A DNA stretch of 64,000 nucleotides from Leucobacter sp. UCMA 4100 (GTDB lineage Bacteria > Actinomycetota > Actinomycetes > Actinomycetales > Microbacteriaceae). This document shows, piece by piece, positions 10,047 to 18,130 of the stretch. Position numbers and translations under genes: made by a program. The notes below the pieces were generated by a model. It searched no databases. It worked only from the letters and a program-made list of their open reading frames with translations, and had not been told where the DNA came from. The DNA lies in contig NZ_JAFEUS010000002.1 of NCBI RefSeq assembly GCF_027853335.1, positions 2,216,514 through 2,280,513 on the forward strand, read 5' to 3'. The first letter of the stretch is position 1; the number at the start of each line of letters is the position of its first letter.

Positions 10047-13000
10047 TTAGTTGCGCAGGCTCCGCCTGTTCCACGCCACGAGGAGCATCGAGCCAGCGAG
10101 GAGCGCCAGAATCGCCGCTCCTCCAATCGCGATCCCGAGTGTCCAAGGTGCGCCCGTGGCTGCGAGGGCTCGCGCGTCGTCGCTCTTGCCGTTGTCGGCG
10201 AGTGCGGATCCGCTCCCGCCGCCGGTCCCGCCGCCAGCGCTTGATCCGCCGCCATTCGAGCCGCCGTCGGTGCCGCCGCCTGTGCCTCCGCTACCGTCGC
10301 CACCCCCGTCACCGGGGTTCGGTACGACCTGGTCATCGGCTTCGTAGATGATCGTGCCAACCGAGGTGGCGCTTTCGCCCAGCTCGGCGTACTCACTCGG
10401 ATCGGCGAGCTCGATGGTAAAGGCTCTCGGGCTACTTCCCTTGAACCCAGACATGGTGGTGACCGTGACCTCGATCGGGTCGCGGTTGTCTGGCTGCCAG
10501 GTGATCACCTCGTCGACCGGTTCATAGTGCGTGCCCGCCTCTGCCTCCTGGTCGTTCGTGAACACGCGAACGCTCAGTTCGCCTGCCCACGCAGGCTCGT
10601 CGAGTTGTTCTGGAGTGATCGTGAAAACGAGCGGTTCGCCAGCACGGGTGCTTTGCTTACCCGAGATGCTCAGCGTTGTTGGGTGCGGCACGGGGTAGGG
10701 GATCGTCGCTGACGCGGTTGCTCGCGCGCCGACGATGGCGTACTCGCTGGGGTCACTGAGCTCGACCGTGAAGTGTCGCTCGGGGTCACCAGCGGCGCCG
10801 GCCTTGAGCGGCACCTCAACGGTTACATCGTCAGTTTCGCCCGCGGCCCAAGTGAGCACCGTATCGACGGCCTCGTAGTGCTCGCCCGCTTTCGCGGTCC
10901 CATCATGGGTCATGAAGCGAACGCTCGTTTCACCCAGCCAGGGGTTCTTATCGGCATCGGTTCGGCTGACGGTAAAGGTGACCGTCTCGGCGCCCGGTTC
11001 TACCGTTTGATCGCCGCCGAGCGACAGGAGCGAAGGCTCGGGAACGGGGTATGCAATGGTCATGAGGGTTGTTTCTGGAACCCCGAGCTCCATGTGCGTG
11101 CTCGGATCCACGAGCTCGACTCCGAAGTCAAGGTCGGGGGTTCCGGCCGCACCGGGAAGTACGGTGACCTCGATCTCTTTATCTTCGAAGTCGCCGGGGC
11201 CCCACTCAAGCACGGTGTTCACGGGCTCATAGTGCGTTCCCGCTCGCGCAAAGCCGTCCTGCGTCATGACGTGCACGCTGGCCGCGCCATTCCAGTGGTT
11301 CTTGGCTGCCTTGTTGCGAGAAACCGTGAGCGTTGCCTTTTGCGTGTCTACCGTGCTCGCCTCGACCTCGTATGCCTCATTGATCGTGAACGATGACGGC
11401 TCTGGGGCGGGGAACTCGATGAAGCCGTCGCTCGAAAAACCGCCACCGAGCTCAGAGACGCCGTCTGGCAGAGGGCTGCTGAGCTCAAGCGTCATGGCGA
11501 CGCCGGGCGACCCCGCCGCGTTCTCGTCGGTAAGCGTTGGCACGGTGACCGTTTTGTCCGCGGTGTCGTTTGGCCCCCAGGAGAGGGTTCCCTCGGTCTT
11601 GGTGTAGTGCACGCTGCTTTCGGCACTGCCATCAACCGTGCGGTACTGCACACTTGCCGCTCCGGTGAAGGGGTTCTCGTCGGCGTCGGCACGGGTCACG
11701 GTGAAGACGAGGTCTTCGCCCGCCTCGACTTGCTGGTCTTCGCCAATCTCAAAAATCGTTTTCCCCGGCTCAGGAACCAGGAGGTCGAACCGGTCGGTCA
11801 TGGTGTTGCCGAGGGCGTCAGCAACCTGCACGGTGAACGCCCAATAGCCGATGGCGTCCTGCCCCTCGGGCTCAATCGTGAGAACGCCGGTCGACTCGTC
11901 GAGCGTGACCCAGTCGGGCATCGCAGAGTCGTCGTCCATTGGCTTAATGGTGTAGGTGGCTGCGGGGAAGCCCTCGGTGGTCTCGATCTGCTGCTCAAAG
12001 TGCTCGCCGAGGCTTACGGTCGCGCTATCTTCGCTCGTGATCGAGCTCCACACAATGGGCATTTTGACGGTACCTGCGAAGCGGTCGTTGCCTTTCGGAT
12101 TCTGCGAGAACGAGTACTCAAGATCTGGCCACGCCTTGCGCACCTCGATCGTGACGACCGGCATGGCGTCGGTTTCGAGCGGCTCGAGGTTGCCCCCGAA
12201 GTCTGGAAACTGGCCTTGCTCGCGCAGTTCAAGGTCGCCCGTCGTGTCATACATGAAGCGCTTCGCCCCGGTGGGCACGTACTGCTTTTGGTCGGGGAAA
12301 GAAATGTCCTGCGCAGTGATCGCGAAGGTGCCCACTGACACGGCCTCTGGTGCTGCAGGCAGGCCCACGAGCGAGGTCACGTGGTTTGAGAGGGCCTGGA
12401 TGTTCTTGAGACTTGGCAGGTTCGACAGTGCGTCAATCGAGGTGACGCCGATCGCGTTCATGTGAATGCGCGAGAGCGTCGGGTTGTTGCGAAGCGGATC
12501 AAGGTTGCCGGCGATGCCGATGTTGTTCATGACGTGCAGGTCGGTCATCTTGTGCATCGCTTCAATGCCCTCGAGGCTCTGTAACTTCGCGTGGTCGAGG
12601 TCGAGGTTTTTCATGTTGACGAGTCCCGCGATCGGGCGCAAATCTTCAACGAGCGTCGAAGAGGCGGTCAGCGTCGAGATCGAGGTGAGTTCGGCGAGCG
12701 GGCTGAGATCAGACACCTTCGACTTCTGAACGTTGAGGTACTGCAGTGACTCGAGGCTGGCGAGGGGCTCAAGGTTCTCGAGATCAGAGAGCGCCGCCGC
12801 GCTGAGCGACGTGATCTTTGTCAAGCCCGAGAGCGGCGAGAGATCAGTGAGCTTCGGCGAGTTGAACGAAATGTCAACGGTCCTGAGACCGGTCATCTCT
12901 TTCATCGCGCTAATGTCTGAAAGCTCTGGGCTATACGTCACCTTGAGAGTGCTGAGCGCCTTGGGGAGCTCAAGCCCGGCAAACGCCTCGTTGGTCAGAT

Positions 13001-13415
13001 CGGTTCTCGTGAGCATGAGCGAAGTCATCTTGGGGAGCCCCGAGAGTGGCTTCAGCGAGTCGGCATCTCGGAACGTGTGCTGTGCGCCAATAAAAGTCAC
13101 GTTCCGAATCTCGCTGGCCTGCTCGATGCCCTCGAGGCTCTTCACCGCGAACGAGTCGTTGCAGTTCAGCGAAAAGAACTTCTTCAGATCGGCCTCGGTG
13201 ATGGTCTCGTCGGGCGCGCGCCCGGAGCCGATCCCCTTGTTGATGCACGCCGTGAGCTGATCGTCAGCGAACACGATCGGTGCGTCTGACTCATCGGCCG
13301 AAGCTTGCGGCGCGAGCGCCACCTGCGCCCCGAACGCCAGTGTGAAAGCCGTGCCAATTGCGAGCGCAGCCCGTGCGAACCGTGGTCGAAGTGTGAGACC
13401 TCGAACGTTCCCCAT
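10047..13415 (-). CDS. Large LRR/Calx-beta surface protein with LAATG sorting signal
   Basis: A 1122-residue exported protein. Residues 1-40 are a signal peptide ending in an AxA-like site. Residues about 70-375 are internalin-like leucine-rich repeats of about 22 residues (L..L..L..SGITDLSPL-type spacing). Residues about 470-550 look like a putative-Ig/cadherin-like domain. Four Calx-beta domains follow from about 565 to 1045, each with FTVxR and Y.Pvd..LtW segments. A Gly/Ser/Asp-rich stretch leads to LAATG, a hydrophobic helix and a short basic tail (NRRSLRN), the layout of a class E sortase substrate. It is probably a wall-anchored adhesin; ligand unknown. GGGGGAACG precedes the ATG. No sortase gene is in the window. 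Confidence 0.88.
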   Translation of the reverse strand: MGNVRGLTLRPRFARAALAIGTAFTLAFGAQVALAPQASADESDAPIVFADDQLTACINKGIGSGRAPDETITEADLKKFFSLNCNDSFAVKSLEGIEQASEIRNVTFIGAQHTFRDADSLKPLSGLPKMTSLMLTRTDLTNEAFAGLELPKALSTLKVTYSPELSDISAMKEMTGLRTVDISFNSPKLTDLSPLSGLTKITSLSAAALSDLENLEPLASLESLQYLNVQKSKVSDLSPLAELTSISTLTASSTLVEDLRPIAGLVNMKNLDLDHAKLQSLEGIEAMHKMTDLHVMNNIGIAGNLDPLRNNPTLSRIHMNAIGVTSIDALSNLPSLKNIQALSNHVTSLVGLPAAPEAVSVGTFAITAQDISFPDQKQYVPTGAKRFMYDTTGDLELREQGQFPDFGGNLEPLETDAMPVVTIEVRKAWPDLEYSFSQNPKGNDRFAGTVKMPIVWSSITSEDSATVSLGEHFEQQIETTEGFPAATYTIKPMDDDSAMPDWVTLDESTGVLTIEPEGQDAIGYWAFTVQVADALGNTMTDRFDLLVPEPGKTIFEIGEDQQVEAGEDLVFTVTRADADENPFTGAASVQYRTVDGSAESSVHYTKTEGTLSWGPNDTADKTVTVPTLTDENAAGSPGVAMTLELSSPLPDGVSELGGGFSSDGFIEFPAPEPSSFTINEAYEVEASTVDTQKATLTVSRNKAAKNHWNGAASVHVMTQDGFARAGTHYEPVNTVLEWGPGDFEDKEIEVTVLPGAAGTPDLDFGVELVDPSTHMELGVPETTLMTIAYPVPEPSLLSLGGDQTVEPGAETVTFTVSRTDADKNPWLGETSVRFMTHDGTAKAGEHYEAVDTVLTWAAGETDDVTVEVPLKAGAAGDPERHFTVELSDPSEYAIVGARATASATIPYPVPHPTTLSISGKQSTRAGEPLVFTITPEQLDEPAWAGELSVRVFTNDQEAEAGTHYEPVDEVITWQPDNRDPIEVTVTTMSGFKGSSPRAFTIELADPSEYAELGESATSVGTIIYEADDQVVPNPGDGGGDGSGGTGGGTDGGSNGGGSSAGGGTGGGSGSALADNGKSDDARALAATGAPWTLGIAIGGAAILALLAGSMLLVAWNRRSLRN

Positions 13416-13748
13416 CGTTCCCCCTGTGTATGTGTCAACGCGAATGCTGAGAGTCGCGCGACTTGACTCTTTTCATCGATACGATGACCCCTAGGTCACA
13501 GGCAAGCCTATCGAGGCTTGCGCTTCGCTGTCCAGGCGGCGGATCGCTCCCGCCTTCCCGCGTTAGTCGTTCGTCTGAGGTGCCGGGTCGTCTGCTGCCG
13601 CCGGTTCTGGTGGGTGCAGGTTCTTGTGGGGGTCGGTTCTTGAGAGTGCCGGTTCTCGTGGCGTGCTTGGTACCGGTCGGCGATCCGCGTGTGTGGGGCT
13701 TGCTCGGGCTTTGCTCGGGGCTCGCGCGGCTCTTGCGCGGGGTTTTAC

Positions 13749-13810
13749 CGTCTACTTGACGAAAAGTAGGGTGTGAGCGCTCAAACACCCTGCTTTTCGT
13801 CAAGTAGACG
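13749..13810. repeat. Palindromic repeat element, copy A
   Basis: Two 26-base arms (13749-13774 and 13785-13810) are complementary except for one G-T pair, around an inner GAGCGCTC palindrome. The outer sequence CTACTTGACG...CGTCAAGTAG is shared with a second element at 62917-62981, and GGCGCAGCCG follows each copy (13818-13827 here). The surrounding 13416-13876 stretch of 461 bases holds no gene that I can support. It contains the promoter region of the surface-protein gene on its left and this element downstream of the ABC ATPase gene on its right. Confidence 0.75.
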
Positions 13811-13876
13811 CGGGAGTGGCGCAGCCGAAGAATCGAACGGCTGCTCTTTATGGCCGTCAACAGCACTCCTGCCGAG

Positions 13877-14659
13877 CTAAAGCACGCTTGCGAGAAAGCT
13901 CTTGGTCCGTTCACTCTGCGGGTTATCGAATACCTCATTCGGGTTACCGGACTCGACGACCACGCCATCGTCTATGAAGACCACAGTGTCGGCGGCGCTT
14001 CTCGCAAAGCCGATTTCGTGGGTCACGACGACCATCGTTGTGCCGGCCTGCGCGAGGTCACGCATAACCTCGAGAACATCGCCAACGAGTTCCGGGTCGA
14101 GCGCACTCGTGGGCTCGTCGAACAGCATGATCTTTGGCTTCATCGCGAGGGCTCGTGCGATCGCCACGCGTTGCTGCTGACCGCCCGAGAGCTGAGCCGG
14201 GTAATGCTGGGCCCACTCGACGAGCCCCACCTTGTCGAGCAGGTGCATTGCTTCTTGACGCACTTCAGACCTGGGCCGGTGTGCAACTCCTACTGGAGCT
14301 TCCATGATGTTGTCGAGGGCGGTTTTATGCGGGAACAGGTTAAAGCGCTGAAACACCATTCCGATCTTGCGGCGCTGTTTCGCGACCGCGCGAGGGTGCA
14401 GCTCGTAGAGCTCACCATTTTTCTCGCGGTATCCAACGAGTTCGTCGTCGACAAAGATCTTGCCACCGTTGATGGTTTCGAGGTGGTTGATGCAACGCAG
14501 GAGGGTTGACTTTCCTGAGCCAGAGGGCCCGAGCAAGCAGGTCACTTCACCCTCGCGCACATCCATGTCGATTCCTTTAAGCACCTCGAGCGAAGCGAAG
14601 CGTTTGCGTACACCTCGGAGGCGCACAAATGCAGTTTCATCGAGTACTTGGTCAGGCAT
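13877..14659 (-). CDS. Polar amino acid ABC transporter, ATP-binding protein
   Basis: A 260-residue ABC ATPase of the GlnQ/HisP type. Walker A is GPSGSGKST (about residue 42), the signature is LSGGQQQRVAIARAL, Walker B is IMLFDEPTSALDPE, and the switch histidine is in VVTHE. NHLETINGGKIFVD is typical of polar amino acid importers. The start at 14659 has AAGGAG seven bases upstream; an in-frame extension further upstream would run over the permease gene. It overlaps the permease gene by eight bases and is the last gene of the decarboxylase-binding protein-permease-ATPase cassette. Confidence 0.9.
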   Translation of the reverse strand: MPDQVLDETAFVRLRGVRKRFASLEVLKGIDMDVREGEVTCLLGPSGSGKSTLLRCINHLETINGGKIFVDDELVGYREKNGELYELHPRAVAKQRRKIGMVFQRFNLFPHKTALDNIMEAPVGVAHRPRSEVRQEAMHLLDKVGLVEWAQHYPAQLSGGQQQRVAIARALAMKPKIMLFDEPTSALDPELVGDVLEVMRDLAQAGTTMVVVTHEIGFARSAADTVVFIDDGVVVESGNPNEVFDNPQSERTKSFLASVL

Positions 14660-15617
14660 TGCGCTGCTCCTTACGCTGCTTCTTGCGTGCTCTCTGGACC
14701 TGAATTGAGCCGGTATACTCTTTCGCTTTCGCCATGAGTGACTGCGGTTGGTTGCGGCTGCTACCCCGGCCAAAGTGCCGCTCGAGGTAGTGCTGTGGCA
14801 CCGAGAGGACCGAGACGATGGCGAGATACCAAATGCTCACCACGATGAGTAGCTCGACCTGACGCAGATTCTGGGCCGAAATTTGTGTGGCTTGTGTGTA
14901 GAGCTCAAGAACGGCAATGAGCGAGAGCAACGAGGTGTTTTTAATCATTGAGATGAGCTGGTTGCCCATGGGCGGAATAATGACTCGCATCGCCTGTGGT
15001 AGGAGGATACGTCTGAAGCAATAGCTCGGGCTCATGCCGAGCGACGCAGCGGCTTCCTGCTGGCCCTCATCGACCGAGAGCATGCCCGAGCGAACGATCT
15101 CAGAGGAGTATGCGGCCTCGTTGAGCGTCAGTGCGATGATGCCTGCGACAAGCGCGGTGAGGAGCTTGTTCGTGTCCTCTTGCCAAAACACGATGTCGGT
15201 AAATGGAATACCGATGGTGATCTTCTCGAAGATGAGACCAAAGTAGCCCCAAATAACGATTTGCACGAGCAGTGGAGTTCCTCGGAACGCCCAAACGTAT
15301 ACCGCAGCAACCGCCACGAGTACCGGGTTACCAGACATTCGCATTGCCGCGATGAGTACCGCGAGAAGAGCGGCGGCAAACATGGCAATGATGGTGATGA
15401 TGAGGGTGAGACGCACCCCCGAGAGAATGCGCGGGTGAAACATGAATTCACCAATGGTCGCGAAATCAATGTTTTTGTTGGTGGCGATTGCCTGCACAAA
15501 CGCCACCAACAAAAACACAATCACGACGGTACTGACCCAGCGCCAGGGGCGGCGCAGCGAGTGAACGACGTTGTCGAACTCCCTGCTCGGGCCCTGCGGC
15601 GTTATTGCCTTCGTCAT
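14652..15617 (-). CDS. Polar amino acid ABC transporter, permease
   Basis: A 321-residue inner-membrane permease of the His/Glu/Gln/Arg (HEQRo) family. An N-terminal helix (about 31-50) is followed by the BPD_transp_1 domain with four or five more helices. The EAA loop is visible as EAAASLGMSPSYCFRRILLP, which contacts the ATPase, and WAFRGTPLLVQI is characteristic of amino acid permeases. Only one permease gene is present, so a homodimer is inferred. It starts 12 bases after the binding-protein stop. Confidence 0.9.
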   Translation of the reverse strand: MTKAITPQGPSREFDNVVHSLRRPWRWVSTVVIVFLLVAFVQAIATNKNIDFATIGEFMFHPRILSGVRLTLIITIIAMFAAALLAVLIAAMRMSGNPVLVAVAAVYVWAFRGTPLLVQIVIWGYFGLIFEKITIGIPFTDIVFWQEDTNKLLTALVAGIIALTLNEAAYSSEIVRSGMLSVDEGQQEAAASLGMSPSYCFRRILLPQAMRVIIPPMGNQLISMIKNTSLLSLIAVLELYTQATQISAQNLRQVELLIVVSIWYLAIVSVLSVPQHYLERHFGRGSSRNQPQSLMAKAKEYTGSIQVQRARKKQRKEQRNA

Positions 15618-15628
15618 GAGCGTTCGCC

Positions 15629-16603
15629 TTACTCGGTTGCTGCGTTCACGAGCGCTGAGTCAAGCGCGAGTGATCCCATGCCATGCTCATCGAGAATGGC
15701 CTGGTAGGTTCCGTCGTCGATGAGTGATTGCATAGCCGCCTGGAGTGCGTCGGTCAGCTCGGTGCGGTCGTTGAGAAGACCGAATCCCGTGTATACCGGG
15801 TTGAACCCCTGGGGGTTCTCGGGGTCTTCGACGAGTTCAAAGTACTCACCGTTTCCTGCGGTTCGGGCGGTATAGGCCGCGACGGGAGCGTCAACGATGT
15901 AGGCCTGGGCCCTGCCCGCACGGAGCGCGGTTTGTGAGTCCTGGGCGACGGGAAGCGCCTGCACTTCGATGCCCTCTTTGCCACTCGCGATGCATTCTTC
16001 TGAGAGCTCTGCGAGCAGCTCGGCCTGAAGCGTTGACTTCTGCGTTGAGGCGCTGTGGCCACAAAGGTCGGTGAGGGTCTTGATATTTTCTGGGTTTCCC
16101 TTGGCGACGACGATTGCAAAGCCAGCCTGAATCTCTTCAATGAAGTTCAGTGTCTGCTGGCGCTCCTTTGAATCGTTCATGCCCATCATGATGATGTCGT
16201 GGCGGTCAGACTGTAGCGAGGGAATCACTGATTCAAAGGGCTGGTGCTCGACCGTGAACTCGACGCCAAGTTTAGCGCCGAGCGCAATTGACATGTCAGC
16301 GTCAACGCCGATGAGGTCGTTGTCATCGTTGACCTCGATAAAGGGCGGGTAAGGCACTCCCATTGCGACCCGAACGGTACCCCGTTCAGTGATTTCTGAG
16401 GGGAGAAGGGCTGATGCTGCCTCGTCGGTCTCAACACTGAAGTCGGTAGTTTGCTGCAGTGAGAGCGTGCCCTGACTACCACCACCGTTGGCGGCGACCG
16501 TATCGTCGTTTTCGCCTGAGGTCTCAGCGCTACAAGCACTGAGCGCGAGCAAGGCGGTTGCTGCGACGGCGAGGGGCATGAGGGGTCGAGTCTTTCGTAA
16601 CAT
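15629..16603 (-). CDS. ABC transporter solute-binding lipoprotein, family 3 (amino acid type)
   Basis: A 324-residue lipoprotein. MLRKTRPLMPLAVAATALL leads to the lipobox LSAC. A Gly/Asn/Ser-rich linker is followed by an SBP_bac_3 domain: VRVAMGVPYPPFIEVNDDN, LIGVDADMSIALGAKLGVEF and DIIMMGMNDSKERQQTLNF are the family landmarks. It should deliver an amino acid to the adjacent permease. The ATG at 16603 follows GAAAGGA; a TTG 15 bases upstream would place the ribosome site inside the gene and is disfavoured. Ligand cannot be read from the sequence. Confidence 0.88.
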   Translation of the reverse strand: MLRKTRPLMPLAVAATALLALSACSAETSGENDDTVAANGGGSQGTLSLQQTTDFSVETDEAASALLPSEITERGTVRVAMGVPYPPFIEVNDDNDLIGVDADMSIALGAKLGVEFTVEHQPFESVIPSLQSDRHDIIMMGMNDSKERQQTLNFIEEIQAGFAIVVAKGNPENIKTLTDLCGHSASTQKSTLQAELLAELSEECIASGKEGIEVQALPVAQDSQTALRAGRAQAYIVDAPVAAYTARTAGNGEYFELVEDPENPQGFNPVYTGFGLLNDRTELTDALQAAMQSLIDDGTYQAILDEHGMGSLALDSALVNAATE

Positions 16604-16661
16604 GGGTGTTCCTTTCAAACTGAAACGGCATTGTTTCTCTGGTGGTCTGGAAATGGGCTGG

Positions 16662-17984
16662 TCAGGATTTTTGGGAAGTAAGAACAGGCAATCGCGTCCA
16701 GTCGTGCTCTAGTGCAGGTTCGTGGGCTTCGAGATAGCCCTCGTACGTTTGCCGCCTGACCGCGAGCGTTGCTTCTTCGTCGCGGCAGAACACGACAGCC
16801 GGGTGCAGCGCGCCATTGTAGTTATTGGCGAAGGTATAGCCGTATGCACCGGTTGCCGCGATGATAACGGTGTCGCCGGGGGCCGGTGCGTGAAGTGGTG
16901 CTCGGTCGACCAGAAGGTCGCCTGACTCACACTGTCTGCCAACGAGCTGCACGAGGGTGTCGGGTGCCTCGGTGACGCGATCGGCTACGACCGCGGTGAA
17001 CCGGTCGTCGGTGAGCGCGATATTCATGAGCTCTGACATGCCGCCGTCGACAGCGACGAATGTTTCGAGCGAGCGTTTCACCGTGCGCACGGTATAGGCC
17101 GTGATGCCGCTACGCGCGACGAGCGAGCGACCCGGTTCGATGATGAGCTCGACGTCGTCAGGAAGCACCGTTGCGGCGAGCCCGCAGAGTCCATCGAGGT
17201 ACTCTTCGATTTCAGGGGCGTCGTCGGCTTCTGAGTAGTTCACCCCGAGCCCGCCGCCGAGGTTGTATACGTCGAAACTGCCAACGTTCGCGATGACCCG
17301 AAGCGCCTCGAGAAACGGCTCGACGTCGAGAATCTGCGAACCAATGTGCACGTGCACGCCGCGCACCCGTACTCGTTCGCTCCCTTCGATCCGCCTGATG
17401 AGCGCGAGAGCTGCCTCGATGGGCATGCCAAACTTCGAGTGCGTGCCGCCGGTCTGAATGGAGGGATGGGTGTCGGCTTCGACACCGGGAAGAACCCGAA
17501 TGAGTACGTCTTGTGGCGTCGTCGCGTGCTCTTCGATGAGGGCGACATCGTGGTCATTGTCAATGACGATGAGGCCGACGCCGACCTTGGTCGCAAGATT
17601 GATTTCTGCACTGCTCTTTGCGTTGCCGTGCAACACAATGTTGGCTGCGGTCACCCCGGCTGCGAGAGCCATGCGCAATTCTCCCTCACCCGCGACATCG
17701 ACCGAGAGTCCCTCGGCTTCTGCGATCGCGTAGGCGGCGATGCACGGCAACGACTTCGAGGCGAAACACACTCGCGACTTGGGCCACCGACTGCGCAACC
17801 CTTCGCGGTATCGCCGCATGGTTTCTCGAAGATGCAGTTCGTCGTACACGAAGAGTGGGGTGCCGAAGCGGCCCGCGAGGTCGGTCACCGAGCACCCTCC
17901 AATGGTGAGTGCTCCCGTGTCGTCGATCCCCGCTGTACTAGGTAACAGGCGGGCAAGGGATGGGGGTAGGGAAGTGTCGCTCAT
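16662..17984 (-). CDS. LysA-like PLP-dependent amino acid decarboxylase, substrate-binding residues altered
   Basis: A 440-residue fold-type III decarboxylase related to diaminopimelate decarboxylase. It keeps the PLP lysine (FASKS, near residue 60), HGNAKS, HIGSQ, the glycine loop GGGLG, EPGRS and the catalytic CESGD. It differs where LysA reads RPALY: here the segment is VDGGMSELMNIALTDD, so both the Arg and the Tyr that hold the substrate carboxylate are replaced (Asn and Thr). The true lysA of this genome is at 24144-25523. This gene leads an amino-acid uptake cassette and faces a PucR regulator, so a different amino acid substrate is inferred. The start is uncertain; ATG 17984 was chosen on homology to the family N-terminus. 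Confidence 0.78.
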   Translation of the reverse strand: MSDTSLPPSLARLLPSTAGIDDTGALTIGGCSVTDLAGRFGTPLFVYDELHLRETMRRYREGLRSRWPKSRVCFASKSLPCIAAYAIAEAEGLSVDVAGEGELRMALAAGVTAANIVLHGNAKSSAEINLATKVGVGLIVIDNDHDVALIEEHATTPQDVLIRVLPGVEADTHPSIQTGGTHSKFGMPIEAALALIRRIEGSERVRVRGVHVHIGSQILDVEPFLEALRVIANVGSFDVYNLGGGLGVNYSEADDAPEIEEYLDGLCGLAATVLPDDVELIIEPGRSLVARSGITAYTVRTVKRSLETFVAVDGGMSELMNIALTDDRFTAVVADRVTEAPDTLVQLVGRQCESGDLLVDRAPLHAPAPGDTVIIAATGAYGYTFANNYNGALHPAVVFCRDEEATLAVRRQTYEGYLEAHEPALEHDWTRLPVLTSQKS

Positions 17985-18083
17985 CGAATCAAACCTCGGC
18001 TTCATTGTCGGGTGTCGCGGTGTCTGGAGGGCCGACTTACTGGCCCGCTTCTTCAACGCTAGATGAGTGCGGGTGCGCGATTC

Positions 18084-18130
18084 TTATCGGTTTCGATAGG
18101 GTTTTGTCATGTCAGTGTTGAAACCGATAA
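18084..18130. promoter_or_regulatory. 11-bp dyad across the pucR-type regulator start
   Basis: TTATCGGTTTC at 18084-18094 and GAAACCGATAA at 18120-18130 are exact reverse complements with a 25-base spacer that contains the -10 box and start codon of the regulator. The left arm extends into a smaller TATCG-GTTT-CGATA palindrome. It is a good candidate operator for autoregulation and for control of the divergent decarboxylase/transport cassette. Confidence 0.55.
18097..18102 (+). promoter_or_regulatory. Leaderless-type -10 box of PucR-family regulator
   Basis: TAGGGT lies six bases before the ATG at 18109, inside the 18084-18130 dyad. No Shine-Dalgarno sequence is seen. Confidence 0.45.

Noticed and set aside
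13444-13467. Hairpin AGAGTC...GACTCT followed by TTTT near the surface-protein start
   Set aside because: It is upstream of that gene on the opposite strand to any transcript that would need terminating there; a 6-bp stem may be chance.
13416-13876. Small open frames in the 461-base gap
   Set aside because: Products are low-complexity and lack ribosome sites; the stretch is better explained as intergenic with a palindromic repeat.
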